A stretch of DNA of 64,000 nucleotides. Origin: Bin87 sp963663945 (GTDB lineage Bacteria > Chloroflexota > Dehalococcoidia > Lucifugimonadales > UBA3495). Within the stretch, counting starts at the first letter, position 1. Each line of letters begins with the position of its first letter. The notes under the pieces were generated by a model that made no database searches, was not told where the DNA came from, and worked only from the letters and a program-made list of their open reading frames with translations. Location of the stretch: assembly GCA_963663945.1 (NCBI GenBank), contig OY760687.1, positions 1,054,001 to 1,118,000 on the forward strand, written 5' to 3'. Positions 19,101 through 27,108 of this stretch are shown here, one piece after another. Made by a program: the position numbers and the translations under genes.

Positions 19101-19461
19101 TGCCCACATCGTCTGAGGTTAGCGTGTAGGAGTTGGCCGTCGCGTCCGTGATATCTGTGTCCGTGCCACCGTCCACTCGGATCCACTGGTAGCCGAACGC
19201 GCCCACGCCGTCGGCGTCATCGATGGCGCTGGCGTCCGCGGTCAGGGTCTCGCCGACCTGCGGCGCGCCGGAGATGGTGGGTTCCCCGGTGGCAGGAGTG
19301 TTGGTCTGCGCGTGGGTATCCGCAGCAAACAGGGTCGCCAGCACCGCCAGCAACAGGAATGCCATCGCGCCGACGCTGCGGCCGTTAGGCGGCAGGCCAG
19401 CGGCAATTGCCCTCCTGACTGATCCGCGCTTTTGGATTTGGTCGGATAACACTTTGCGCAT
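16102..19461 (-). CDS. Large exported protein with Ig-like, Calx-beta, Fn3 and PPC modules
   Basis: The protein has 1,119 residues. The N-terminus (about 1-51) has a basic stretch and a hydrophobic segment ending THAQ, a long signal peptide. In order: an Ig-like module with GYQWIRVDG (about 55-150), two Calx-beta-like modules (about 152-375, with ATEGTDY and ITVPEGG-like motifs), an Fn3 module (about 380-475, ISWDDPGDASITGYQIL), three PPC-like modules (about 485-850), and a shared tail. The tail has a roughly 130-residue module containing YWWPTGLVGWDVGHELEV, then about 110 residues with SHDG, ALRDHSLDI, a Cys pair (ACDKTG...VCTPDGRRL) and a stop. No anchor motif is seen. An RCC1 repeat continues in frame past the stop. 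An inverted-repeat element lies about 260-310 nt upstream. Confidence 0.84.
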   Translation of the reverse strand: MRKVLSDQIQKRGSVRRAIAAGLPPNGRSVGAMAFLLLAVLATLFAADTHAQTNTPATGEPTISGAPQVGETLTADASAIDDADGVGAFGYQWIRVDGGTDTDITDATANSYTLTSDDVGNKIRVRVSFTGGEGNAEQVTSDDWPSSGSIIAVSTAVVLSLSANSVDEDASATAITVTGTLNGASRTTDTTVTVEVGAAGDAATEGTDYASVADLTLTIDAGETTGTASFTLTTTDDDVADGDKTLSVTGTTTETDLSITGTTATIVEDDERGVTVSTPTLTVPEGGTAIYTVVLQSQPTATVTVTPSVSGDADVTVSPSSLSFGTGDWHTAKTVTVSAAQDADGDDDSATVSHAVSGGDYASETASDVSVTVSDDDTESNPPAAPTRPVVSEVTHSRVSISWDDPGDASITGYQILRRDRDLHPHGHFEIIEEDTASADTAYDDTSVEPLTRYVYRVKARNAAGLSDWSEWRRANVPAAPAPDPIPVDDRADDVSLGDITEISGAASLTGTVESGGDTEDFFGFSLTESKDVAVALSGLDVDANLFIEDDSGNVIHESVHQGVEDDSISATLASGSYFFRVVAVAYGANDYELSYALSEASTTVEVTDDYSADSSTAASITLDADGAGSATGNIETAGDIDWFAVDLTDGQEYWIEALAGPSGSGTLAAPILAGVYDADGTAVSTGSLGGEGVEPTIAVTPTATATYFIAAAAYRNEGGFYEFGATGTYKVAVAHADNSADDFSAFTDTTGALVAGGAAVRAELEVVGDYDWFRFEAEAGRRYGVSIAGFSQGKGTLRYGHAYGVFDSAGDLVDGAKFGYSSVHHFDPSESGTYYVGVRAIPGWVDADDVTGTYRVKLSERTLVWSSPMTVDVIDSTAPTGMGYTTWTHPRSALGVRNFELDGDRYGILAVMHFADGLYLSTSRPLANKFKLHWTRTISMHGGEEVLVGFGDFAAAASKVPALRGDGRYWWPTGLVGWDVGHELEVSITTAVAPQPLPDRPLARPTAHFSSIPKSHDGSEIFTVELIFPEAMDLKAEALRDHSLDITSGSISSVVQRQNSTLSIWVISVTPDSSDDVTVSLNSARACDKTGAVCTPDGRRLRNKPAVAVPGPADPPSD

Positions 19462-20101
19462 CGCTGGCCTGTCTCCTGCTCCTGAGGATTACGACTCGTT
19501 GCCGTTGGACTGGTGGAGGAGCGGGCCAAGGTTTCATGGTCCACAGGGGGATGCGGTCGGGCATCGCAGACCCGTCTCAACGTTCAACCGACGGGGAGCG
19601 CACTTCGGCGCTGGGCGTACACACCGGTCAGTCAGGCCTGACGCGCCGCCCACCTCGGTCAACCGTTTTCGGGCCTTCCCACCGTCCAATCCGGCCCGAC
19701 GATTATGTAATGCCCCCGGGACCTCGCCAATTGGCAAACGCCCTTTTATGAGGGGGCATTTGCCCTGTCAAAAGACGACATAACGTCACTCCAAAGAAGA
19801 TCGGAAACGCCGCTCAACACCCAGCGTTCGTGCCCGGTGTCCGGGTGCAGGCTGGGATCAATGACCGGCGGCTGGTCCCTTACCGAGAGCGCCGGCTTCA
19901 TCCGGCCAGACGCGCCGACACGTCCCTTTGTCGCCCGCAGATGGGGCTCGTGGCAGCGGTGCGTGCGCTGCGGCTCCAACGCGTTGAGAACCCGGGCAAC
20001 GGTTGTCGTCGTCTGCGGCACAACGCACTTCCGGACACCTGGGCGGCGGATGCCCCCAAGGGGTTCAGTGGACATGAGGGCCGTACCTAAAGCCTTGCCA
20101 A
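19462..20101. other. Intergenic region, no supported gene
   Basis: About 640 nt lie upstream of the gene starting at 19461 and downstream of the cadherin-like gene ending at 20102. Apart from the inverted-repeat element at 19728-19769 no feature can be supported. Open frames on both strands here look like high-GC noise. Confidence 0.45.
19728..19769 (-). promoter_or_regulatory. Upstream inverted-repeat element, copy 3
   Basis: Arm A is TTGGCAAACGCCCT and arm B AGGGGGCATTTGCCCT, pairing as GGCAAACGCCC/GGGCATTTGCC with one G-T wobble position if formed in RNA. The spacer is short (TTTTATGAG). Unlike copies 1 and 2 there is no third arm. It lies 267-308 nt before the start codon at 19461. Confidence 0.6.
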
Positions 20102-23100
20102 TCACTGCCCGGGGATCGTCACCGACACTGTGTTGTAGAGCATCCGCCCGTCCGATGTGCACAGCGCATCGTCGTCAGCGCAATCCTCGGTCGCCGGCAG
20201 CGTGATCACCACGTCGTCCGTCCCGTCAGGTTTGACCCGGATCTCCCATTTGAGGTTCGAGTCCTTGTTCACCCGCTTCGCCCGGCGCACTTCCCCGTTG
20301 GTCGCCTCCAGCGAATGATCCCGCAGCGTCCGGAAGTCCATCTCAAATGTGTCGCTGAAAGAGATGCGAAACACGATGGCCTTGCTGCCGTCGTGGCTGG
20401 ACGGCAGTTGGGAGAACCGGGCCACCGGCGAAGCCAGGGGCCTCTCTGACACGCTCTGCGGTTCCTCGGGCACCGTGATCCCCACCGCCACCTGGTCGTC
20501 CTTCGCCCAGCCCGGATCCTCCAACGCCCACCAGTAGGCTCCCCTGGTTCGCATCACGGGCACCAAGCTGTCGCTGCCCCTGAACTCCAGGTCCCCGACG
20601 TGCAGGGTGAAGTCTCCCGGCAGCTCGGTCTTGGTGCCCAGGTACAAGCCGCCGGCCACGTGGATCAGGATCAGGACCTTGTAGCGGTTACCGTCCAGGG
20701 TCACGTACTGCTCGGAAAGCGAACCGCGCTGTGACGTATAGGCGGAAAAACCGGAAGAGGCCGGTACCGTGGTCTCATTCACGCCCACGGTCAGGGTGGC
20801 GGACCAGGGCCATTCACGGGTGATGGTGATCCGGTAGGTCATTGCGGTCACCCCGTCCTCGGCGGTGACCTCAACACTCACCACGTTCTCGCCGTAGCCC
20901 AACGCCACGGTGGCCTCATCCCCTACGGTGGTCGTGCCATCCTCTTCGATGATGTTCACCGTGGCGCCGCCGTGGTTCCTGGTGGCCGACACCGTGACCT
21001 CTGCGACCTCTTCGGACACCACCGCCGTGTATTCGAGAGTGGTCGGGTCGAAGGCGGGCGTCAGATCGATGGCGCCGCCCGCTCCCTCATCCAGAGTCAG
21101 GGCGCTCAGCGTGGCATCATCAGTCGAGTTGGGATCTGCCCGGGTCACCCAGACCATGTAGATTTGCACCGTGGTAGCGTCTTCGGCGCTCACCATGACC
21201 TTGATGAGATTGGGGCCCACTTCCAGGTCCACCGCCCGCTGGCGGGGCGCGTTGGACCCATCTTCGGTGAACACCAATGGCCAGGCCCCCGTATGGCTGG
21301 CCGTCGCCGACGCGGTCACCTGATCCAGGCTGCTGCGGACCGAGACCACGTAGTTGGTGACTTCCGGATCGAACGCTGGCGTCAGTTCCACGAGCGCGCC
21401 GCCTTCGTCCGCCACCACGAGTTCGCTGAGACTTGCATCGTCGGAGGCGTCGGCAGCGGCGCGCGTGACGCTGACCATGTAGATCCTGACTGTGACGCCG
21501 TCCTGGGCCGTAACCATCGCCTTGACCAGGTTGTCGCCCACGTCCAGGCTCGGCGTCGCCTCACCAGCAATGCCGGCGCTGGCGGCGCCAACGAAGACCA
21601 TCGTGGCACCGTCGTGATTCATAACTGCCCTGGCGGTGACCGATTGGACGGTGTTGGCAACTCGCGCCTCGTACTGCCCCTTGCCCGGGTCGAAGGTCGG
21701 CCCAAGCAGAATCTCTGCTCCCTGATCGTCCAACAGCATCAGGGAATTGAGAGTGGCGTCGGTTGATGCCGCTCGTGTGACCGTCACCATGTAGATCTTC
21801 GTGGCGTCGCCGTCCTCGGCGATTACCATCGCTTTGATCAGGTTCTCGCCGACCGCCAGGTCAACCGTCCCGGTGTCTGCAGTAACGCCGCCGTCTTGCG
21901 CGATGACCGACGCCGTGGCTCCGGGGTTGCTCTTCGTAGCCGTGAGGGTGACCGAGGCGACATCGTTGCTCACCGATGCCGTGTAGACCGTGGTCGCAGG
22001 ATCGAACACCGGCGTCAGTGGCACCGTCGCGCCGCGGTGGTTCGCCAGGTCGAACCCGCTGAGGGTGGTGTCATCCGCGTTTTCGGATGCTGCTCGCGCC
22101 ACGGTCAGGTTGTAGATTTTCGCTGTGGTGGCATCCTCCGCACTGACCATGACCTTGATGGAGTTATCGCCCACATTGAGGTTCAGCGACCGGCTGTCCA
22201 CATCATGGGCGCCGTCTTCGCCAAAGATGAGGACCACCGCATTCGGACCGGTGGTAGTCGCCTCCACCACCACGGAACCCACCCCGTTGGCGACTTCCGC
22301 CGTGTAATCGGTTGTGTCGGGATCGAAAGCTGCCGGTGCGAGGCCGATGGAGACCCCCTGGTCGTTTTCCAGCGTCAGCGCGCTGAGCGTGGCATCGGTT
22401 GCGGCGTGGGCCGTGGCCCGACGCACGAGGATGATGTATATCTTTGATGTGACGCCGTCCGTGGCCGTCACGACGACCTTGACTCGGTTGTAACCGACTT
22501 CCAGATCGCGCGTCACCTGACCGGGAGTTCCGGTGGCGTCGCCGTCAAAGAAAAACAGCGTCGCGCCAGCCTGAGCGGGCACGGCGGTTGCGGTCACGGA
22601 TGCCACGTCGTTCCCGACGGACGCATCGTAAAGCCCTGTTTCGGGATCGAATGAAGTGGAGAGGAGCACCTGCCTGCCCAGGTCATCGACAACCGTGAAG
22701 GAACTCAGCGTGGCGTCGCTGTCACTGCCGTCCACCGCGCGAGTCACGTAGATGGTGTAGATCCTTGCGGTGATCCTATCCTCCGCAGTCACCATCACCT
22801 TGATGAAGTTATCTCCCGGAGACAGGTCAACGGTGGCCGTATCGGCTGCGTCCGTGCAGCCGGCCGTGATAATCAACACCGACGCGCCGGCGTGGTTTCT
22901 GGTGGCCGTGACGGTTGCGGACTCCATGTCGCTGGCCACCGACGTGGTGTAGTCGCTGATCCCAGGGTCGAAGGTGGCCGGCGTCAGGTCAACGGCCGCG
23001 CCGTTGGAGTCAGCCAGGGACCAGGGCGCTCAGCGTGGCGTCGTCAGATGCGGCCCGGGTCACGTTGACCATGTAGATCTTGGTCCGGTTGCCGTCTTCG

Positions 23101-23123
23101 TCCGAAGCCAAGTCCACGCAGTC
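20102..23123 (-). pseudogene. Cadherin-like beta-sandwich repeat protein, 5' end disrupted by frameshift
   Basis: The main frame has seven repeats of about 105 residues. Each begins like DATLSALTL, contains PAFDPxTTxYTA and ends KIYMVTVTRA, the pattern of the cadherin-like beta-sandwich family (PF12733). They are followed by the same two tail modules as the gene at 16102, ending with the Cys pair DCADDDALCTSDGR. The frame lacks a signal peptide. Just upstream, another frame holds the end of a further repeat (DGNRTKIYMVNVTRAASDDATLSAL), which runs into a stop at 23010. Removing one G near 23018-23024 joins it perfectly to SLADSNGAAVDLTP. Further upstream the repeat itself is partly deleted and no N-terminus is found. 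An internal ATG at 22939 could still start a leaderless protein. Confidence 0.75.
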
Positions 23124-23643
23124 GGGGCGCACCATGATCTCCAGCTCTGCGTGTGCTGGCAGAAACGTGGTCCATTGACCTGACCAGGGCACCAGCCTCA
23201 CCTCGCTGGTCAGGGAATCTCCGTGGCGACCACCCGGACCTTCCGGCGGCGTTTTCCTCCCTGGCCGGACGCGCCACCCGCAAGGCCCGCGGCCCGATCC
23301 GATTGGACCATGCCCTCGCCATGCCGGTCGGGTCCTCCGCCAAGGCCCGCGCCATTCGGTACGGTGGCTTCGGGCTGAGTCGACTCCACCTGCCGCGGCC
23401 CGGAACCGCTGACCGCCTCTGACAGGCTTAGCTGAGGAAACGCGGCGGGCATTCCCGGCGGGCAAGTATTTCCATTTCGAGTTGTCCGTCTCGGGCGCAT
23501 TCCCCGGCAAGGAGGGCCGCAGGACCCTCCATTCGCCCCGGCACCTCGCCGGCCTGCCGAAGGTCGAGTAATCGGAATGCCCGTGCCAATGTCACTGATT
23601 GGCCTGAAGTCCCGAAAGTTGGCGAAGTGCGTTATATGACTAC

Positions 23644-23672
23644 TTACTAAACCATTATATATGTGATACAAT
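23644..23672 (+). promoter_or_regulatory. AT-rich candidate promoter
   Basis: An unusually AT-rich island at about 23630-23710 precedes the ATG at 23727. TACAAT at 23667-23672 is a good -10 candidate. TTACTA at 23644-23649, 17 nt upstream, is a poor -35. It is the only obvious promoter-like stretch before this gene. Confidence 0.35.
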
Positions 23673-23726
23673 TCCTGTCGAATTCCATATAGGAGTTCGT
23701 TAAATATACTGAACCGGGGGTGCATA

Positions 23727-26612
23727 ATGAACGGTTCGAGCGAGCATTTCGCCGCCAACGAGCAACGACCACGCCGGGGCGCGACGCCGCACGACGCTTG
23801 CGCGCCGAGGGACGGAGGGCCCCAGACGGGTCCCGAGACGGCCCGGGCGCGTCCTGGATTAAGGAGGATATGGCCGCGCGCCCTCCCTATCGCGCTGAGC
23901 GGCCTGGCCGTCGGGCTGCTGCTTGTCTTCGTCGGGTTGCTTGCCGTGCCCGGCCAGGTCGGGGCGCAGGGGGTAACCACGCTGGTCAGCCACCTGAACC
24001 AGGGTAATGACGACATCGCCACCTTTGCCGTAGCCGCAGTGGTGGCGCAACAGTTCACCGCCGGCTCGAACACCGGCGGCCACGCGTTGACTGGCATCGA
24101 CGTCGATTCCGACAAGGGCCACGCGAACTCCGTCAACGCCACAGGCGCGCCGACGGTGACCGGTACCCCCGAGAAAGGCGAGACGCTGACCGCTGGCATC
24201 GGGACCATCGCCGATACCGACGGCCTGCCTGACACTTTCCCAAACGACTACGCCTTTCAGTGGATCCGGGTGGACGGGATGACGGAGACGGACATCTCAG
24301 GCGCGAACTCCAGCACTTACACGCTGGTGGCGGAGGACGTCGACAAGCAGGTCAAGGTGAGGGTGAGCTTCACCGACGACGACAATAGCGGGGAGATGCT
24401 CACCAGCGACGCCTACCCGTCGAGCGGCTCTATAGAAACACCCAAGAATGCCACCGGGAGGCCTGCGATCACCCTCTACGTCACCGTCGATGGCGTCCCT
24501 ACCATCCCGTATTCCCTCAATCCGTACGTAGCACAGGTGGGCTATAAGCTGGTTGTGGACGAGGGCACGATCGACGACCCAGATGGCAGGCCGGTCTGGT
24601 GCGTCAGGAACCACCCGCCCGACCTGAAGCCCCCGTACGACCCGAACGACACGTACGACCCGAACGACCTGTCCTGCACGCACGACCCGGACGACGAATA
24701 CGACATCCAGTGGATCCGAGTGGACGGCGATACCGAAACGGACATAGACGGTGCGACCGAGAAGGAGTACAGGGTCCAGCGCGCAGACCTGGGCAAGAGG
24801 CTCAGAGTAAGAGTGAGTTTTGAGGACGACAATGGCAATGAGGAATCGCGCGAGAGCCTGAAATCCCCGCGGGTGGTGCGCAAGGAGCAAAGCTGCTCCT
24901 CCCGCCAGGGTCACGACTGGTGTCGGAAATTGTGGGCGTGGAACCGGTACGATACGTTCTACGGCTACCAGGCCATTGGCAAATACGGCGTCGGGCTCCT
25001 CTCCAAGGACCCCGTGGGGGACCCTCCCGAGACGGACCGCACCATCGGGCCCGATGGGGAGAGGCTCAACTTGGTAGGTAGAGTCGGCATGGCCGACAAC
25101 AAAAATTCCCGGGACAAAATCAAGCTCGGTCTGTCCATTGCGAGGTGGCTGCCGTACGGCACGGTATTCAACATCGGGGGGATAAACTTCCCGGCCCATA
25201 AAGGGACGACAAGCTTAGTCGGCCAGTACCAATGGGACCGACCCTCCTATATGCGCATTACCCGGGGCCAATGGGTAACCATAAGCGCCAAGATCCGCGA
25301 CGCTCAGCTGTCGGTAAGTGATACCGTGGCACCCGAAGCTACCGACCGGTCGCTGGCCTTCGTGGTGACGCTGTCGCCGAAAGCGGCCGGCGAGGTGACG
25401 GTTGACTATGCGACGTCGGACGGCACGGCGACCGCCGGAGACGACTACACCGCTGTCGACGGCACACTGACGTTTGAGCCGGGCCAGACGCGGAAGACGG
25501 TCCTGGTACCGACTATTGTTGACACGGTTGATGACGAAGGGGAGACGATGACCCTCACGCTGAGCGAGCCTTCGGGCGCGGCCATCAGCGATAGCGAGGG
25601 GGTGGGCACGATCCGGATACCCGATCCGCTGACGGCGGAGTTCCAGCAGGCGCCAGCCAGCCATGACGGAACCACTGCTTTCACCGTCCAGTTGAGTTTC
25701 AGCGAGGACATCGCAACCGGCTACCTGGCGCTGCGCGACAGGGCGGTGTCAGCGGACGGCGGAACCGTCCGGAAGGCAAAGCGGGTCAATGGGCAGGACG
25801 ACCTCTGGCAGATCACGGTTGAGCCATCGGGCAACGACGACGTGACGTTATCCATCGGTCCGTCGCCCACCGATTGCACGGCGGCCGACGCGGTGTGCAC
25901 CTTCGTGGGCACAGCCCTTACGGGCACTGCGACGGCGACGGTGACGGGACCGACCACGGTCAGCGTGGCCGACGCCAGCGCGACCGAGGGCGCCGCGCTC
26001 ACGTTCGCCGTCTCTCTGTCGAACGCGAGCGGCCAGCGGGTTACGGTCCAGTACGCGACAGCCAGCGGCACGGCGACCAGCGGAACCGACTTCACGGCGG
26101 TCTCGAACACGCTGACCTTCGAGGCGAATGAGACCGCCAAGACCGTAACCGTCGCCACGACCGACGACTCGGTCGATGAGGATGATGAGACCTTCACGTT
26201 GACGCTGTCTGACCCGACGAACGCAGCGCTGGGCGACGCGACGGCAACCGGAACCATCAACGACAACGACACGTCTCCTCTGACGGCCAGCTTCAGCGGA
26301 ATGCCGCTGGCGCACCGGGGGGAGGCGTTCACGTTCACCCTGAACTTCAGCGAGGACGTGGACCGTCTCGGCATCATGAGGGTGAAGGAGGCCTTCGACG
26401 TGACCGGCGCCAGCGTGACTAAAGCGAAGCGCCATACCCGGGGCAGCAACGAGAGCTGGATGATCACCGTGGAACCGAGTTCTGCGACCGACCTGGTGAC
26501 CATCACCCTGCCGGAGACAACGGACTGCAACGCCAGCGGCGCCATCTGCACCTCGGACAGCCGGCCACTGTCGAACTCGACAACCCGTCATGTCGCACCC
26601 CTGGCCTCATGA
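23727..26612 (+). CDS. Large exported protein with Ig-like and Calx-beta modules
   Basis: The protein has 961 residues and is the only plus-strand member of the exported-protein block. An extended basic N-terminus precedes a hydrophobic segment (about 52-76) ending VGAQG, consistent with a long signal peptide. A module with TTLVSHLNQGNDD is followed by Ig-like modules with FQWIRVDG and IQWIRVDG (about 140-225 and 235-390) and a variable 130-residue module. Two Calx-beta modules follow (about 530-630 and 745-845; YATSDGTATAGDDY, YATASGTATSGTDF). Each is followed by the SHDG/AHRG Cys-pair module (about 634-735 and 851-950). The last residues RHVAPLAS and the stop are read from DNA antisense to a helicase remnant, so the 3' end is a recombination junction. 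Confidence 0.82.
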   Translation: MNGSSEHFAANEQRPRRGATPHDACAPRDGGPQTGPETARARPGLRRIWPRALPIALSGLAVGLLLVFVGLLAVPGQVGAQGVTTLVSHLNQGNDDIATFAVAAVVAQQFTAGSNTGGHALTGIDVDSDKGHANSVNATGAPTVTGTPEKGETLTAGIGTIADTDGLPDTFPNDYAFQWIRVDGMTETDISGANSSTYTLVAEDVDKQVKVRVSFTDDDNSGEMLTSDAYPSSGSIETPKNATGRPAITLYVTVDGVPTIPYSLNPYVAQVGYKLVVDEGTIDDPDGRPVWCVRNHPPDLKPPYDPNDTYDPNDLSCTHDPDDEYDIQWIRVDGDTETDIDGATEKEYRVQRADLGKRLRVRVSFEDDNGNEESRESLKSPRVVRKEQSCSSRQGHDWCRKLWAWNRYDTFYGYQAIGKYGVGLLSKDPVGDPPETDRTIGPDGERLNLVGRVGMADNKNSRDKIKLGLSIARWLPYGTVFNIGGINFPAHKGTTSLVGQYQWDRPSYMRITRGQWVTISAKIRDAQLSVSDTVAPEATDRSLAFVVTLSPKAAGEVTVDYATSDGTATAGDDYTAVDGTLTFEPGQTRKTVLVPTIVDTVDDEGETMTLTLSEPSGAAISDSEGVGTIRIPDPLTAEFQQAPASHDGTTAFTVQLSFSEDIATGYLALRDRAVSADGGTVRKAKRVNGQDDLWQITVEPSGNDDVTLSIGPSPTDCTAADAVCTFVGTALTGTATATVTGPTTVSVADASATEGAALTFAVSLSNASGQRVTVQYATASGTATSGTDFTAVSNTLTFEANETAKTVTVATTDDSVDEDDETFTLTLSDPTNAALGDATATGTINDNDTSPLTASFSGMPLAHRGEAFTFTLNFSEDVDRLGIMRVKEAFDVTGASVTKAKRHTRGSNESWMITVEPSSATDLVTITLPETTDCNASGAICTSDSRPLSNSTTRHVAPLAS

Positions 26613-26788
26613 ATCGCGAGCGACCGGTCCGGCAGGAACGCCGGGTCGGGATGTGAGGTGGCGAGCGTCAGCCGCCGCTTGGCCCGGGAGAAGCCCACGT
26701 AGTACTGGCGCTCGAGGTCGAACTTGTCGACCCGGTCCGGAGGTTGGCCGTCGGGTTCGGGGCGCAATGGCCCCAGGTCCCGGTCCAG
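26588..26788 (-). pseudogene. UvrD-type helicase C-terminal fragment
   Basis: A 66-residue frame ending in a stop contains FDLERQYYVGFSRAKRRLTLATS. This is the superfamily 1 helicase motif VI region (QYYVGFSRAK, with the arginine finger) found near the end of UvrD/PcrA/Rep-like enzymes. The rest of the helicase is absent, and an IS5-type remnant abuts its upstream side. It overlaps antisense the last 25 nt of the exported-protein gene. Confidence 0.65.
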
Positions 26789-26797
26789 GCAGTCCGG

Positions 26798-26935
26798 TCA
26801 CTGCCGCAGTCGGCGCGGCAGCCCCTGCCATTTGCACCCGCGCTCGGCGACGTACGGCATGGCGTTGAGCACCTGCAGGTTGGATAGTTTGACGTCGCTG
26901 CGCTGAACGCGAAGGAGCGACGCGATGCGTTCGAA
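26798..26935 (-). pseudogene. IS5-type transposase N-terminal fragment
   Basis: About 45 residues read FERIASLLRVQRSDVKLSN then LQVLNAMPYVAERGCKWQGLP before a stop. This matches the N-terminal DUF4096-like part of IS5-family transposases, where NALLYVAEHGCKWRGLP is typical. No other part of the element remains. Confidence 0.62.
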
Positions 26936-26964
26936 CTAAGCTTGTGTAATCTCCATTCCTTCAC

Positions 26965-26994
26965 CGGGCGTTCTCCGGCGCCGGAGAACGCCCG
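26965..26994. terminator. 30-bp perfect palindrome between convergent genes
   Basis: The 15-bp arms CGGGCGTTCTCCGGC/GCCGGAGAACGCCCG meet with no spacer, centred between 26979 and 26980. The position between the 3' ends of convergent exported-protein genes suits a bidirectional transcription stop. No T-tract follows on either strand, so an intrinsic terminator is not certain. Confidence 0.5.
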
Positions 26995-27108
26995 AACTGA
27001 AGATTCTGGACCAGTGCTGGCTGGCCTGACCTGGAAGGTGGCACAACCACTGGGGCTGGTCATAGAGCGCCCTCGCCGCAGGAGGACCGAGCGCGACGGT
27101 TTCGTCTT

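Noticed and set aside
24590..24690. Tandem DPND/RPER-type repeats suggesting a short DNA repeat
   Set aside because: They are low-complexity linker codons (YDPNDTYDPND) inside an Ig-like region of the exported protein.
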